64,000 nt of DNA from Symsagittifera roscoffensis. Its lineage: Eukaryota > Xenacoelomorpha > Acoela > Convolutidae. Position numbers and translations under genes: made by a program. Below the pieces are notes generated by a model that saw only the letters and a list, made by a program, of their open reading frames with translations, had not been told where the DNA came from and ran no database searches. The stretch is from NCBI RefSeq assembly GCF_963678635.1, contig NC_087066.1:30137301-30201300 (forward strand), in the 5' to 3' direction. Numbering within the stretch: the stretch's first letter is position 1; every line of letters begins with the position of its first letter. Below, piece after piece: positions 11,540 to 22,270 of the stretch.

Positions 11540-11916
11540 TGAGTTGTGTTCTTAGGTCTAACTCATGGAGTTTTTTCAGATGGGGTACACCGTCTGCTCG
11601 TCACGCTATCTTATTTTCGGCCGGATAGATTCGTGCAACTTTTTATACTAATATCGATATTGATCTTACTCTTATGTCTACTAGTCTTAATTAGTCTCAA
11701 TAGATCTAGAGTATACCGGTTTATTACGAGTCAGTCTCTGGGAGAGGCAACTAAGTTCTATGTTAAATTCAAATCTCTCTGGTGCTGAAATTTCAGCACT
11801 TACAAATAAGTGGGTTGTTAGCTTGATGGAGCATGATTGGTTAGTATTAAATATTTTATGGAGATAAAATATCTAATTTATAACCAATAATAAATTATAG
11901 TTTAGATCTGGTTCCA
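11540..11916 (-). repeat. 5' LTR of the minus-strand truncated element
   Basis: On the minus strand the LTR starts TGGAACCAGATCTAAAC and ends CCTAAGAACACAACTCA. It contains the shared block CGAATCTATCCGGCCGAAAA and the stem of the conserved hairpin at 11782-11799. It differs from the 410-bp LTRs by several deletions, mostly in the middle. No partner LTR is present because the element is truncated. Confidence 0.88.
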
Positions 11917-11929
11917 CTACAGCCCAACA

Positions 11930-12740
11930 CTGTCAAACGTTATGAATTTTTATCAATCCATCCAAAAAACTATTGTAATGGATTGTAATATCTACTATTT
12001 CTTTTCATTTTTTCAAGTTTGCAGCATTTTCGGTATTACTTACAGCCTAATTGATTTCGAAACCTGCTAAAATTTTAGTTAAAATTTGCATAACCATATC
12101 CCTCACAACTTTAGACCATGTCTTCTCACTTTTAACATCCAAAACTTTACACCCATCACCCCACTTTTATCTGCAGACCTACACCCAACCCCCCATGCTA
12201 CCCCATATACCCTCACCCCACCTACCTCCACGTAACCCTCACCCTTCCCCCGCCTACCCCTTCAACTACCCCACCTGAAATCCGTCCCACCCACCCTATC
12301 ATATACCTACCCCCCTCCTACACCATTCCTACGTCCCACTTACCCCCTCCCCAACCTACCCCCTCTTCCAGCCTACATCTCATTTAAAACCCGTCCCACC
12401 TAGCAGAAATAAAAACAAGAAGAAGTAGAAAACGATAAGATTTTTTGCTGTAGCTAAACGTAAGACACCTTTTAGTGATTGCAATGTTTATGTTTTTAGT
12501 ATTTAATTTCAGGATTTTGGAAAATCCAGGTTCTTACCCTTCATAATCTATATTAATCCATTATAACCTTCTGTAATCCGTTCTCATCCTTAAAATCCTC
12601 TATAGCCGATTGTAATGGCTTGAATTGATTTTAATTGTTTGTTTATTAAACGACTTTCTATCCATTATAATAAAATTTTTTAGAATTTTATAGAGACAAA
12701 CAGACCTTGAAAGTCTATTTTAATCGAGTTTTGTCCATAG
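11930..12740. mobile_element. Degraded relative of the 5641-6752 TIR element
   Basis: ATTGTAATGGATTGTAATAT-type motifs lie on the left and ATCCATTATAACC-type motifs on the right of a C-rich core (12130-12400). It ends near a TCCATAGAACC block that resembles the TCCATGGAACTCC terminal sequence. Terminal repeats are no longer clear. Confidence 0.5.
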
Positions 12741-12902
12741 AACCAGGAGAAGATTTAGGGGGGAGGGGATAGAACTGAATTTCATGTCTCTCAGTCATAA
12801 TTCGTCGATAAAAGATCAATGTGATTTGCATCTATGTTTCATAGATGTAACACGAAAGAACATTGTTGAAGTGGCACTGCAACATGAATGATACATGGAT
12901 GC

Positions 12903-13289
12903 AGGCGCGAGGGGGGGGGGGCGTTTTTTCAAAAAAAAAAAATTGAAAATTTTTGCGTTTTTTTAGATTCACCAAATTGATTTTGTGAGCTCTCCCTAAC
13001 AACTAAAAAGACCCTGTTTTGGCCAAAAATTCTGCGCCGCAGACAAATTTTTTAAAAACAGGCCAAAAATATCGTTTTTAGAAACTTTTTGGAAAAATTC
13101 GACCAAAAAATTGTTTTTTTTTGGCGCGCGCTCCCCCTAGTATAGATTGGCGCCAAAGGCGCCTTTAGAAAAATTTTAATGTCAGTCAGCCAAAAATGGA
13201 TACCCCGAAAAGGTACAAAGGGGGGACCCTTTGGGTTGGCAGGGGGTCGAATCTCTGAGGGATAACGTCCCCCCCAAAATCCGCTACTG
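12903..13289 (+). mobile_element. hAT-like MITE with 8-bp target-site duplication
   Basis: The 387-bp element starts CAGGCGCGAGG and ends CCGCTACTG. The ends are imperfect inverted repeats of the CAGNNGCG type. It is flanked on both sides by CATGGATG (12895-12902 and 13290-13297), an 8-bp target duplication as hAT transposons make. It contains GGCGCCAAAGGCGCC and the dispersed segment around AGCCAAAAATGGATA. It encodes no transposase, so it would depend on a helper elsewhere. Related pieces lie at 4440-4608, 44100-44275, 60346-60611 (reverse) and 63658-63847. Confidence 0.85.
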
Positions 13290-13401
13290 CATGGATGCAA
13301 AAAATTGAAAGGCTAAAGATACAATGCTGAATTGCAATGCAATTTCAACCCGGGTATAATTTGTCAAAAAATCATAGAGTTGTTTTTTTTTGTTATGACT
13401 C

Positions 13402-13601
13402 NNNNNNNNNNNNNNNNNNNNNNNNNNNNNNNNNNNNNNNNNNNNNNNNNNNNNNNNNNNNNNNNNNNNNNNNNNNNNNNNNNNNNNNNNNNNNNNNNNN
13501 NNNNNNNNNNNNNNNNNNNNNNNNNNNNNNNNNNNNNNNNNNNNNNNNNNNNNNNNNNNNNNNNNNNNNNNNNNNNNNNNNNNNNNNNNNNNNNNNNNNN
13601 N
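13402..13601. other. Assembly gap of 200 N
   Basis: Exactly 200 undetermined bases. Any frame crossing it is meaningless. Confidence 1.
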
Positions 13602-13740
13602 TTGGATCCGTGATCCCAGTTTGTTGACACGACACTGTGGTGCTAGTTTTGTGGAGCTTGAGCAACGATGGTGCACTAGGATGAGTTAGTTCGACGTCCG
13701 CGTCTACTAACTCATGTTATTCTAACAACCGAAGTGTTTT
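13602..13740 (+). repeat. Direct repeat, first copy (787-bp spacing)
   Basis: 139 bases starting TTGGATCCGTGATCCCAG recur at 14389-14527 with few differences. Each copy holds a 10-bp inverted repeat, ATGAGTTAGT and ACTAACTCAT (here 13681-13690 and 13706-13715), around a 15-base loop. The assembly gap lies just before this copy, which is consistent with a longer tandem array that collapsed or failed to assemble. Confidence 0.9.
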
Positions 13741-13800
13741 TCGGCATATCTGTCGACCTTCTCCATGGGTCCTTCTTGTCACGTCTTCTCTCATTTACGA

Positions 13801-14328
13801 TCAACTTGATGGATCATAACTCAGCCCATCTTCTCCACTCCTTTCCTCTTTCTGGTCGACTGACGCGTAGCCTTCTCCGATGTTTTTATTCTTTTGACCG
13901 ACACTTCTCAAAGCACCCACTTGCTCCGCTCCCGACTGTTCATTCGTCTCCTTATCTCGCCTTTCCTCGCTCGCCTTGTTCATTGCTGTCACGCCGCCCG
14001 TAGCGCAATCATGTTTATCGCTCTTGACCGCCCGTTTGTTCTCGTCATCGTCGTCACCATTCTCTTCATCGCTACTTTCAAGTACTCGCCTCATTTTATT
14101 TTTCTTACTTATGTCACTCTCTGCGTGCGTTGGCCTCTTTCTCCTCTTTTGCTTCGTATGTTCGGCTAGTACCACAATAGTTCCAACCATTGGTGCGACT
14201 CTTTGTTCGCAAACTTTACTGGGATCTGGAGTGTTCTCAATGAGACTCTTTTTTGTCTGGCTTTCTTCGACCGTTGATCTAAATGAAACACCACTTCGCC
14301 TTAAAAACGACCCTTTTTTCATTTGCAC
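13801..14328 (-). CDS. Unrecognised 175-aa charged ORF between direct repeats
   Basis: This minus-strand frame encodes a hydrophilic protein with a basic stretch (KQKRRKRPTH), an acidic run (SSDEENGDDDDEN) and many Lys, Glu and Ser residues. It has no predicted membrane segment and no domain I recognise. The composition resembles a disordered nuclear or Gag-like protein. It sits wholly inside the 787-bp repeat unit, next to the minus-strand integrase fragment at 14590-15310, so it may belong to a mobile element. The plus-strand frames opposite are hydrophobic mirror images. I cannot show that it is expressed. Confidence 0.35.
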   Translation of the reverse strand: MQMKKGSFLRRSGVSFRSTVEESQTKKSLIENTPDPSKVCEQRVAPMVGTIVVLAEHTKQKRRKRPTHAESDISKKNKMRRVLESSDEENGDDDDENKRAVKSDKHDCATGGVTAMNKASEERRDKETNEQSGAEQVGALRSVGQKNKNIGEGYASVDQKEERSGEDGLSYDPSS

Positions 14329-14388
14329 CGTATGTGGTGTTATTTTGTTCTATAGTAGCGGATAAACAGTTATACCTCATTGGGTCCT

Positions 14389-14527
14389 TTGGATCCGTGA
14401 TCCCAGTTTGTTGACACACCGCTGTGGTGCTAGTTTTGTGGAGCTTGAGCCACGATGGTGCACTAGGATGAGTTAGTTCGACGTCCCCGTCTACTAACTC
14501 ATGTTATTCTAACAGTCGAAGTGTTTT
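14389..14527 (+). repeat. Direct repeat, second copy
   Basis: Matches 13602-13740 with about eight substitutions by eye. The hairpin arms at 14468-14477 and 14493-14502 are unchanged, while one loop base differs (G to C). Confidence 0.9.
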
Positions 14528-14589
14528 CCGGTTGTGAGGAGCGTAAACCAGGTCACTTCTCTTTTCCCGATCTAGCTTTAGCTCCTATG

Positions 14590-15310
14590 CTGGGAGTTCG
14601 CTAGCTTCATCTAAACATTGTAGTTTGTAATTAATTACATTCGTCCAGTCGAGATTCTTAAGTGATGGTTTTTTCGTAAGGTTCCGGAGAGAGATATTAG
14701 CTTTTCTTCCATGATAGGCTTCAAAAGGCGTTAATTTAGTTTTAGATTACGGTACGAATCATAAAGCGCTTAAACCATGTCACTTGCGCGATGATCATTT
14801 GCCGGTAATTTTATAAGCTCCATATACTCGTAATTGCAGAAATTAGAATTCCTTTGAGAAGAATCCGGTCCTCTGATCCATAGGTAGTTTCCTTGGGTGC
14901 GTGGACCCTAGAAATCCAATTGTACTAAATTGTTTGGTTCCATAGGTTTATATGCTATACCAATTTCACCTTTAGGAATGTCCGGATTAAAATTTTTACC
15001 TTAATCGTACTTAGCGGTTGCCGGAAAATTTTAGTACTTAGCGGTTGCCGGAAAATTCCGTTGCATAAGCGGGATTGAACATTCCTTCTCCGCCGCGAAC
15101 ATTTTATCTCGACCGTGGTGGTTTTGATATAGTCGATTAAGCGCTGATGCGGACATATCCTCAGGTATGGCCAACCGGCCATCCATCCAAAGGCAGTTTT
15201 CTGTCACTACAAAGTCGTTATAATGTTGTAAGTAATACTGTCTAAATATGGCAATGACTTCTTTTGTCCAAGGGTTCCGTTCCCGAATTGCATCTCGAAT
15301 TGTCATCAAA
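14590..15310 (-). pseudogene. Integrase remnant of another Ty3/Gypsy element
   Basis: Frame 15309-15031 carries the zinc-binding N-terminal integrase region: DGRLAIPEDM, then LYQNHHGRDKMF, which matches the second His of the H-H-C-C fold. Near 14740-14600 another frame reads TPFEAYHGRKANISLRN, the conserved stretch after the catalytic Glu. The roughly 290 bases between are too short for the whole D-D-E core, so an internal deletion is likely. It is broken and could not integrate DNA. The sequence is unlike the integrase at 33 kb, so it is another lineage, perhaps that of 1-2530. Confidence 0.75.
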
Positions 15311-15345
15311 ATTGGGTTTTTTCAAGGTTTGCCCCACAAATTTCA

Positions 15346-15884
15346 AAATATGTTACGCACTAAACAAACTCACACATATACATACAATCGTTTCATACAA
15401 AATCATTTTGATTTGCATACCCCATCAAGACAACCACACCATCGTTTTCAGTTTCTTAACTCAAAATACACATCACCATTTTTCCTTAATTTTACATATT
15501 GCATCAAAGATACTAACCTCCACTGCATCCTCCGCAACTATGACACAGTAACACAAATGTATATATTTTGTCCCTTCACGAAGACCTTTAACGCCGAAAA
15601 ATCCAGACCCCTTCCTTATCCCGCATGAATTTATCCAGCCTATAGAAATACCAATATTAGAATTCTTTCACAATACTAAATATAATCACAAAATATATAA
15701 CCTCATTCAAAACACAACTTACGAGTTTGCAGTAGGCATCGAAGAACTAAAAACCATTAAGGCACTTCAATTGCTTTGGCCACTGCTCCAAACTAAAAAT
15801 ATCATTCGCATACTAGCCAAATTACTAACAACATCAGATATGATACACGAAATCTTCCCCCAGGGTTTTTTCCCAGACGATTAA
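15346..15884 (+). pseudogene. C-terminal part of the last accessory ORF, frameshifted
   Basis: Aligned to the accessory protein at 40938, this copy keeps LRTKQTHTYTYNRFIQNHF, HRFQFLNSKYTSPFFLNF and the end PQGFFPDD with stop. It has a one-base break near 15600, where the reading moves from one frame (ending CPFTKTFNAEKS) to the next (LIPHEFIQPIEIPI). The N-terminal two fifths are absent. Because the frame is interrupted and the start missing, it is a pseudogene. It still informs which residues are conserved. Confidence 0.8.
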
Positions 15885-15887
15885 CAG

Positions 15888-15970
15888 GTAAGTATAATTT
15901 AAAAAACTCTTCACTAATAAATTTAAATTAGTAATAACCATTTTTTTTAATGTTTCATTTATATTTCTAG
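15888..15970 (+). other. Candidate short intron directly after the stop codon
   Basis: The stop codon TAA is followed at once by CAG and GTAAGT (15888-15893), a perfect donor consensus. After 83 bases comes a T-rich tract ending TTTATATTTCTAG (15970). The same arrangement is present at 40942 in the intact element. It also occurs at 18942-19024, but that copy comes from the tandem duplication. Confidence 0.6.
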
Positions 15971-16845
15971 TCTTCACACCACGATCACCTACAAAAACAG
16001 AAAATAAAAATAAAAATACAAACTTGTTAAAATTCTCTTAAAACTCATTAATATCTTGCAGTAAATCATGTAATAAAATTCATACCAAATGTAGTAATTT
16101 TATCTATAAATTATTTCCCCATGAAGCAGTAAATTTAATTACGATGAAAAATTATAATTTTAAATTTCCCCCAAACGCAGTAAAATTCAAATTCTATGCA
16201 ATAAATTGATAAAATGAGAAAGCAGTACTAACCTTTTGATATTTTCATTCAATCGCACAAGAATTCTATCCAAACTCGCACAGCTCGCCCACGAAGAATT
16301 GTTTAAATAATGATTTAAAGTTTCAAGTTTTCACACTCAACAACTCTAACACACGATAACAAGTTTCAAACTTTCCTTTAACCCGGTTGGAAAGGAATTA
16401 TATACTAAATCAAACTAACCAACGCAGCTTACTAAACACCACAAATCATAAAATAACAGCATGACTAAGAAAAGAAAACCAACGGTGCCCAAACCGGATT
16501 AACCCAGTTTAAAACTGGATAATTTATTCTTTTGAAGACTATTATAAAGTCTAAGAAAGAAATAATAAAACAAAAAAAAGTCGCAAGACAAACCCATACC
16601 AAAAAGAATTTGATTTTTGAAAAAAGGACACGACCAAAGCAACATAAGAAAGACCAACATAAACCCAACATAAAACGTTATCACATAACAGGACCTCTCA
16701 AAGAAACAGCATGAAATCATACTTCCACTCCTGGCCTAACCCACCAGAGAGGACGTCCTTAGCATGCCCTATAGTCGGTCTAACCCACCGCGCTACATCC
16801 ACGCTTTGTGACCACGCTTCTATTTTTAATAAGAAGTACTCAAAG

Positions 16846-16966
16846 GTGAGTAACTCTTCAAAATAACCAAACTAAAACAAAACGCTTTTGTGAAAACGAT
16901 TAACTGAAATCATGATTAAAAAATTGGACTAACATAATTTTATAAAATGTAAATCATACTTTGCAG
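16846..16966 (+). other. Second candidate 3'-region intron
   Basis: AAG then GTGAGT at 16846, and ATCATACTTTGCAG ending at 16966, form a plausible 121-base intron in the 3' untranslated part. The donor is kept in the intact element at 41909, but a matching CAG acceptor is not. I therefore hold this less firmly than the post-stop intron. Confidence 0.35.
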
Positions 16967-17469
16967 CATATAGATCAATACACAACAACAAAGACGAACA
17001 TCCAAAAACTCGATGATCCCATCACACTCGAACAAAAGAATGGCTAAGCATAACCGATATGCCGTCCACAATCACAACTCAAAGGATTTAGAGTACGACT
17101 TGACTTCGCAGAAAAGGACTTCATTGAACTAGACGAATGACCACCTCGATGTTCAAGTATACGTACAGATCCGAGTTACAAGGCATCCCTTCCACACACG
17201 ATCTCCACGCCATTCCCAGACGAAGTTGAACACAAAACAAGCTCTCTAATTAATACAGAAAAACCCGTCATAGCAAATCATTTTGAAATCAGATTGATTT
17301 CTTTGGGGATTACAGTCGTTGTCAAAAGACGACGCAACGATTGTATGTCCCTAACTCCAGACAAGAGGAACCGGACAAGAATATGATGTTCGCCAAATAC
17401 CAACGTTCATCATCCATCCTTCAAATTGCAGAAAGATAACTCTATAAAACTCTGTAAAACCCGGATTGG

Positions 17470-17879
17470 TGGAACCTGATCTAAACTACATTTTATAATT
17501 GGATAAATTGGATATTTTACCACTGTAAAATATTTAATATTAACCAATCATAATCCATCTAACTAACAACCCAGTTATTTGTAAGTGCTGAAATTACTTG
17601 TAATTTCAGCACCAGAGAGATTTGAATTTAACTTAGAAATTAGTTGCCTCTCCAAGAGAACTTCAGCTGCCGCAATAAACCAGTATACCCTAGATCTATT
17701 GAGCCTAGCAGAGACTAGTTAAACACCCTGAGACTAGTAAGTATAAGAGTAAGATTAGGATCGGTATTAGACTAAGAAGTTGCACGAATCTATCCGGCCG
17801 AAAATAAGATAGCGTAACGAGCAGACGGTGTACCCTATCCGAAATTACTCTATGAGTTAACCACATCGGTCATAACTCA
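17470..17879 (+). repeat. 3' LTR of the truncated element, copy 1
   Basis: Starts TGGAACCTGATCTAAAC and ends CGGTCATAACTCA, 410 bp, the same length as in the intact element and about 90-95 percent similar by eye. It contains AATAAA near 17674, a perfect hairpin at 17585-17612 and the CCGGCCGAAAATAAG block. It abuts the decayed minus-strand gene. Confidence 0.9.
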
Positions 17880-18720
17880 CAACCAACTCCCCGGCCAAAT
17901 AGACGTTGGGGCTTTCTCGAGTTAATCTTTCGGAAATTTTTTCCACGAATGAGTCCTTCAAACCATAATCAAACTTTGCTTCAAATTCTACAAATCTAAC
18001 CCTCCTCTCTACTCGAGCTTTGAGACTGACACTACTCATCATATTGAGAGGCGTCATTTTCTTCAGGGATTTCTTCAAGATATCTTCTCTAGCACTTAAT
18101 TTGGTATCGAAACAACCAACTGATTCACCATTTACGTAAATCTTGATCAACTGGATGACTGCGTATCAACATCGTTCTCACTTACTTAATATTGATCAAC
18201 CCGTTCAGCCTTCCTCTCAAGTAAGTTAAAGAGTTTCCAGTTGGCCAATGGGGCAACCTTCACAATCTTTTTTGATCCTGAGATGCTATTGATACCCAAT
18301 TGGGTCAGCTCTCACCCACTGGACTAAATTCAATCGCAGCAGAAAATCCAACGAAACAAGATTGCCAATACTTTGTTCTTGGCTCAGCAGCTTTTTCAGT
18401 TCGGATTTTAGGCAGCCGTATTGTTTTCGGTTATTTTCACTCTTTGAGCTGAAATTATGGTGTCTCCTTGTCCACAAATGAAAACTTTTCCCCCGCTTCG
18501 CTAGCTTTTTTCTCCTCTTTTGGTTCATAAAATTCAGTCTTCTTGTCTCGCATCCTTTGTTCATACGATAGCCGTCGAGTCTGATTATCGAAACGCTGAA
18601 GTGCCGTGAGCAATATTTTAAACAATGAGAGAGCTCTGTTATATAAATGCAACTTAAGGGGATCGTTCCCAAAGTAGGATCTATACTGCTGAACTCAAAA
18701 TTAAAACTTAAAATTTTCAT
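17880..18720 (-). pseudogene. Decayed unrecognised gene cut by an LTR, copy 1
   Basis: Minus-strand frames give, in order, FNFEFSSIDP, then LYNRALSLFKILLTALQRFDNQTRRLS, a Lys/Glu-rich part, KKLLSQEQSIGNL, a KIVKVAPLANWKLFN-like segment and finally MIKIYVNGESVGCFDTK through FVEKISERLTRESP. The frame shifts several times, so this is a relic. The last frame runs straight into the LTR end at 17879, implying that the LTR element inserted in, or truncated, this sequence. I do not recognise the protein. It has no predicted membrane segment and looks helical and charged. Confidence 0.5.
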
Positions 18721-20523
18721 GGAAACATTTAACTTTTAAAAAAGATAATGATATTTTTCTTCACTTTTTCATTACCAATTTAATTTTGAGTACAAATGAG
18801 ATAGAGGGGTCCCAAGAAACTAACTTGCTTTGGCCACTGCTCCAAACTAAAAATATCATTCGCATACTAGCCAAATTACTAACAACATCAGATATGATAC
18901 ACGAAATCTTCCCCCACGGTTTTTTCCCAGACGATTAACAGGTAAGTATAATTTAAAAAACTCTTCACTAATAAATTTAAATTAGTAATAACCATTTTTT
19001 TTAATGTTTCATTTATATTTCTAGTCTTCACACCACGATCACCTACAAAAACAGAAAAGAAAAATAAAAATACAAACTTGTTAAAATTCTCTTAAAACTC
19101 ATTAATATCTTGCAGTAAATCATGTAATAAAATTCATACCAAATGTAGTAATTTTATCTATAAATTATTTCCCCATGAAGCAGTAAATTTAATTACGATG
19201 AAAAATTATAATTTTAAATTTCCCCCAAACGCAGTAAAATTCAAATTCTATGCAATAAATTGATAAAATGAGAAAGCAGTACTAACCTTTTGATATTTTC
19301 ATTCAATCGCACAAGAATTCTATCCAAACTCGCACAGTTCGCCCACAAAGAATTGTTTAAATAATGATTTAAAGTTTCAAGTTTTCACACTCAACAACTC
19401 TAACACACGATAACAAGTTTCAAACTTTCCTTTAACCCGGTTGGAAAGGAATTATATACTAAATCAAACTAACCAACGCAGCTTACTAAACACCACAAAT
19501 CATAAAATAACAGCATGACTAAGAAAAGAAAACCAACGGTGCCCAAACCGGATTAACCCAGTTTAAAACTGGATAATTTATTCTTTTGAAGACTATTATA
19601 AAGTCTAAGAAAGAAATAATAAAACAAAAAAAAGTCGCAAGACAAACCCATACCAAAAAGAATTTGATTTTTGAAAAAAGGACACGACCAAAGTAACATA
19701 AGAAAGACCAACATAAACCCAACATAAAACGTTATCACATAACAGGACCTCTCAAAGAAACAGCATGAAATCATACTTCCACTCCTGGCCTAACCCACCA
19801 GAGAGGACGTCCTGAGCATGCCCTATAGTCGGTCTAACCCACCGCGCTACATCCACGCTTTGTGACCACGCTTCTATTTTTAATAAGAAGTACTCAAAGG
19901 TGAGTAACTCTTCAAAATAACCAAACTAAAACAAAACGCTTTTGTGAAAACGATTAACTGAAATCATGATTAAAAAATTGGACTAACATAATTTTATAAA
20001 ATGTAAATCATACTTTGCAGCATATAGATCAATACACAACAACAAAGACGAACATCCAAAAACTCAATGATCCCATCACACTCGAACAAAAGAATGGCTA
20101 AGAATAACCGATATGCCGTCCACAATCACAACTCAAAGGATTTAGAGTACGACTTGACTTCGCAGAAAAGGACTTCATTGAACTAGACCAATGACCACCT
20201 CGATGTTCAAGTATACGTACAGATCCGAGTTACAAGGCATCCCTTCCACACACGATCTCCACGCCATTCCCAGACGAAGTTGAACACAAAACAAGCTCTC
20301 TACATAATACAGAAAAACCCGTCATAGCAAATCATTTTGAAATCAGATTGATTTCTTTGGGGATCACAGTCGTTGTCAAAAGACGACGCAACGATTGTAT
20401 GTCCCTAACTCCAGACAAGAGGAACCGGACAAGAATATGATGTTCGCCAAATACCAACGTTCATCATCCATCCTTCAAATTGCAGAAAGATAACTCTATA
20501 AAACTCTGTAAAACCCGGATTGG

Positions 20524-20933
20524 TGGAACCTGATCTAAACTACATTTTATAATTGGATAAATTGGATATTTTACCACTGTAAAATATTTAATATTAACCA
20601 ATCATAATCCATCTAACTAACAACCCAGTTATTTGTAAGTGCTGAAATTACTTGTAATTTCAGCACCAGAGAGATTTGAATTTAACTTAGAAATTAGTTG
20701 CCTCTCCAAGAGAACTTCAGCTGCCGCAATAAACCAGTATACCCTAGATCTATTGAGCCTAGCAGAGACTAGTTAAACACCCTGAGACTAGTAAGTATAA
20801 GAGTAAGATTAGGATCGGTATTAGACTAAGAAGTTGCACGAATCTATCCGGCCGAAAATAAGATAGCGTAACGAGCAGACGGTGTACCCTATCCGAAATT
20901 ACTCTATGAGTTAACCACATCGGTCATAACTCA
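20524..20933 (+). repeat. LTR inside tandem copy 2
   Basis: Duplicate of the LTR at 17470-17879, shifted by 3,054 bases. The hairpin is at 20639-20666. It is a product of segmental duplication, not of a separate retrotransposition. Confidence 0.92.
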
Positions 20934-21778
20934 CAACCAACTCCCCGGCCAAATAGACGTTGGGGCTTTCTCGAGTTAATCTTTCGGAAAATTTTTCCAC
21001 GAATGAGTCCTTCAAACCAGAATCAAACTTTGCTTCAAATTCTACAAATCTAACCCTCCTCTCTACTCGAGCTTTGAGACTGACACTACTCATCATATTG
21101 AGAGGCGTCATTTTCTTCAGGGATTTCTTCAAGATATCTTCTCTAGCACTTAATTTGGTATCGAAACAACCAACTGATAAACCATTTACGTAAATCTTGA
21201 TCAACTGGATGACTGCGTATCAACATCGTTCTCACTTACTTAATATTGATCAACCCGTTCAGCCTTCATCTCAAGTAAGTTAAAGAGTTTCCAGTTGGCC
21301 AATGGGGCAACCTTCACAATCTTTTTTGATCCTGAGATGCTATTGATACCCAATTGGGTCAGCTCTCACCCACTGGACTAAATTCAATCGCAGCAGAAAA
21401 TCCAACGAAACAAGATTGCCAATACTTTGTTCTTGGCTCAGCAGCTTTTTCAGTTCGGATTTTAGGCAGCCGTATTATTATCGGTTATTTTCACCCTTTG
21501 AGCTGAAATTATGGTGTCTCCTTGTCCACAAGTGAAAACTTTTCCCCCGCTTCGTTAGCTTGTTTCTCCTCTTTTGGTTCATAAAATTCAGTCTTCTTGT
21601 CTCGCATCCTTTGTTCATATGATAGCCGTCGAGTCTGATTATCGAAACGCTGAAGTGCCGTGAGTAATATTTTAAACCATGAGAGAGCTCTGTTATATAA
21701 ATGCAACTTAAAGGGATCGTTCCTCCCAAAGTTAGGATCTATACTTCTGAACTCAAAATTAAAACCTAAAATTTTCAT
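20934..21778 (-). pseudogene. Decayed unrecognised gene, copy 2
   Basis: Same relic as at 17880-18720, in tandem copy 2, with small differences: KILGFNFEFRSIDPNFG replaces the corresponding stretch, and EAKFDSGLK replaces EAKFDYGLK. The frameshifts are shared with copy 1, so the decay came before the duplication. Function unknown. Confidence 0.5.
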
Positions 21779-21959
21779 GGAAGCATTTAATTTTTAAAAA
21801 AGATAATGATATTTTTCTTCACTTTTTGATTACCAATTTAATTTTGAGTACAAATGAGATAGAGGGGTCCCAAGAAACTAACTTGCTTCAAAATTGTTCA
21901 TTTATTTATTGTTTCGATGAAGCAATTAAAGTATTGCCCAAATTAGTGAAAATGAGGCT

Positions 21960-22270
21960 ACCCGCACTGACAAAAATGAATTGATTTTAAATCGATCCAA
22001 ATCGATTAACAATGTACATTTACGAACTTAAATGGATTTTAAATCGATTTAAATCAATTTTTTTGAAAATTTTAAATCAATTTAAGTGTCTAAAAAATCT
22101 TTTTAAATCGATTTGGATGGATTTTCCGACTCACTAAAATCCATCCGAAACTCACTTAAATCCATTTTAAATCGATTTAAATTGAGCTTTTTGAAAATTT
22201 TAAATCGATTGGAGTGTCTAAAAAATCGATTTAAATCGATTTGGATGGATTTTCAGACCCACATTTTCAG
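21960..22270 (+). repeat. AAATCGATTTAAATCGATTT-type degenerate array
   Basis: Units resembling AAATCGATTTAAAT, with TTTTTGAAAATTTTAAATCG and GATTTGGATGGATTTT blocks, repeat five or six times between 21975 and 22255. It resembles the ATCGATTAT arrays of the TIR elements in style but not in exact sequence. Confidence 0.65.

Larger units (their letters stand above)
7725..11916 (-). mobile_element. 5' part of a member of the giant env-bearing LTR family
   Basis: Reading down the minus strand from 11916: a 377-bp LTR, a primer-binding site, the leader ORF, a splice-donor-like GTAAGT, a broken copy of the 155-aa ORF and a broken Gag. Each part aligns in order with 24054-28400 of the intact element. 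Homology stops near 7725, inside Gag, so protease, pol and all downstream genes are missing. The LTR is shorter than the 410-bp LTRs of the intact copy, which suggests a different subfamily. Confidence 0.9.
15340..17879 (+). mobile_element. 3' part of a giant-family element, including 3' LTR
   Basis: From about 15340 the sequence follows the last accessory ORF, the post-stop intron, the 3' region and the LTR of the intact element (40400-42910) without major rearrangement. Everything 5' of this is missing. The breakpoint lies next to the minus-strand integrase remnant. The LTR has the same 410-bp length as those of the intact copy. The portion from 15771 onward has been tandemly duplicated. 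Confidence 0.9.
15771..18824 (+). repeat. Tandem duplication, copy 1 (3,054 bp)
   Basis: The block from TTGCTTTGGCCACTGCTCC at 15771 recurs from 18825. It contains the end of an accessory ORF, the 3' region, an LTR and a decayed minus-strand gene. Differences from copy 2 are sparse, at roughly one percent by eye. Confidence 0.95.
18825..21882 (+). repeat. Tandem duplication, copy 2 (about 3,058 bp)
   Basis: Repeats 15771-18824 in the same orientation with a net 4-base gain near 21722. TTGCTT is found at the start of copy 1, at the junction (18825) and at the end of copy 2 (21883), giving a 6-base microhomology at the breakpoints. Confidence 0.95.

Noticed and set aside
13284-13676. Frames crossing the N gaps at 13402-13601 and 60146-60345
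   Set aside because: The open length is produced by undetermined bases.
13894-14365. Plus-strand Leu/Ser/Phe-rich ORFs opposite the 175-aa ORF
   Set aside because: Composition is that of the complement of a charged, A/G-rich minus strand. The minus frame is the more plausible one.
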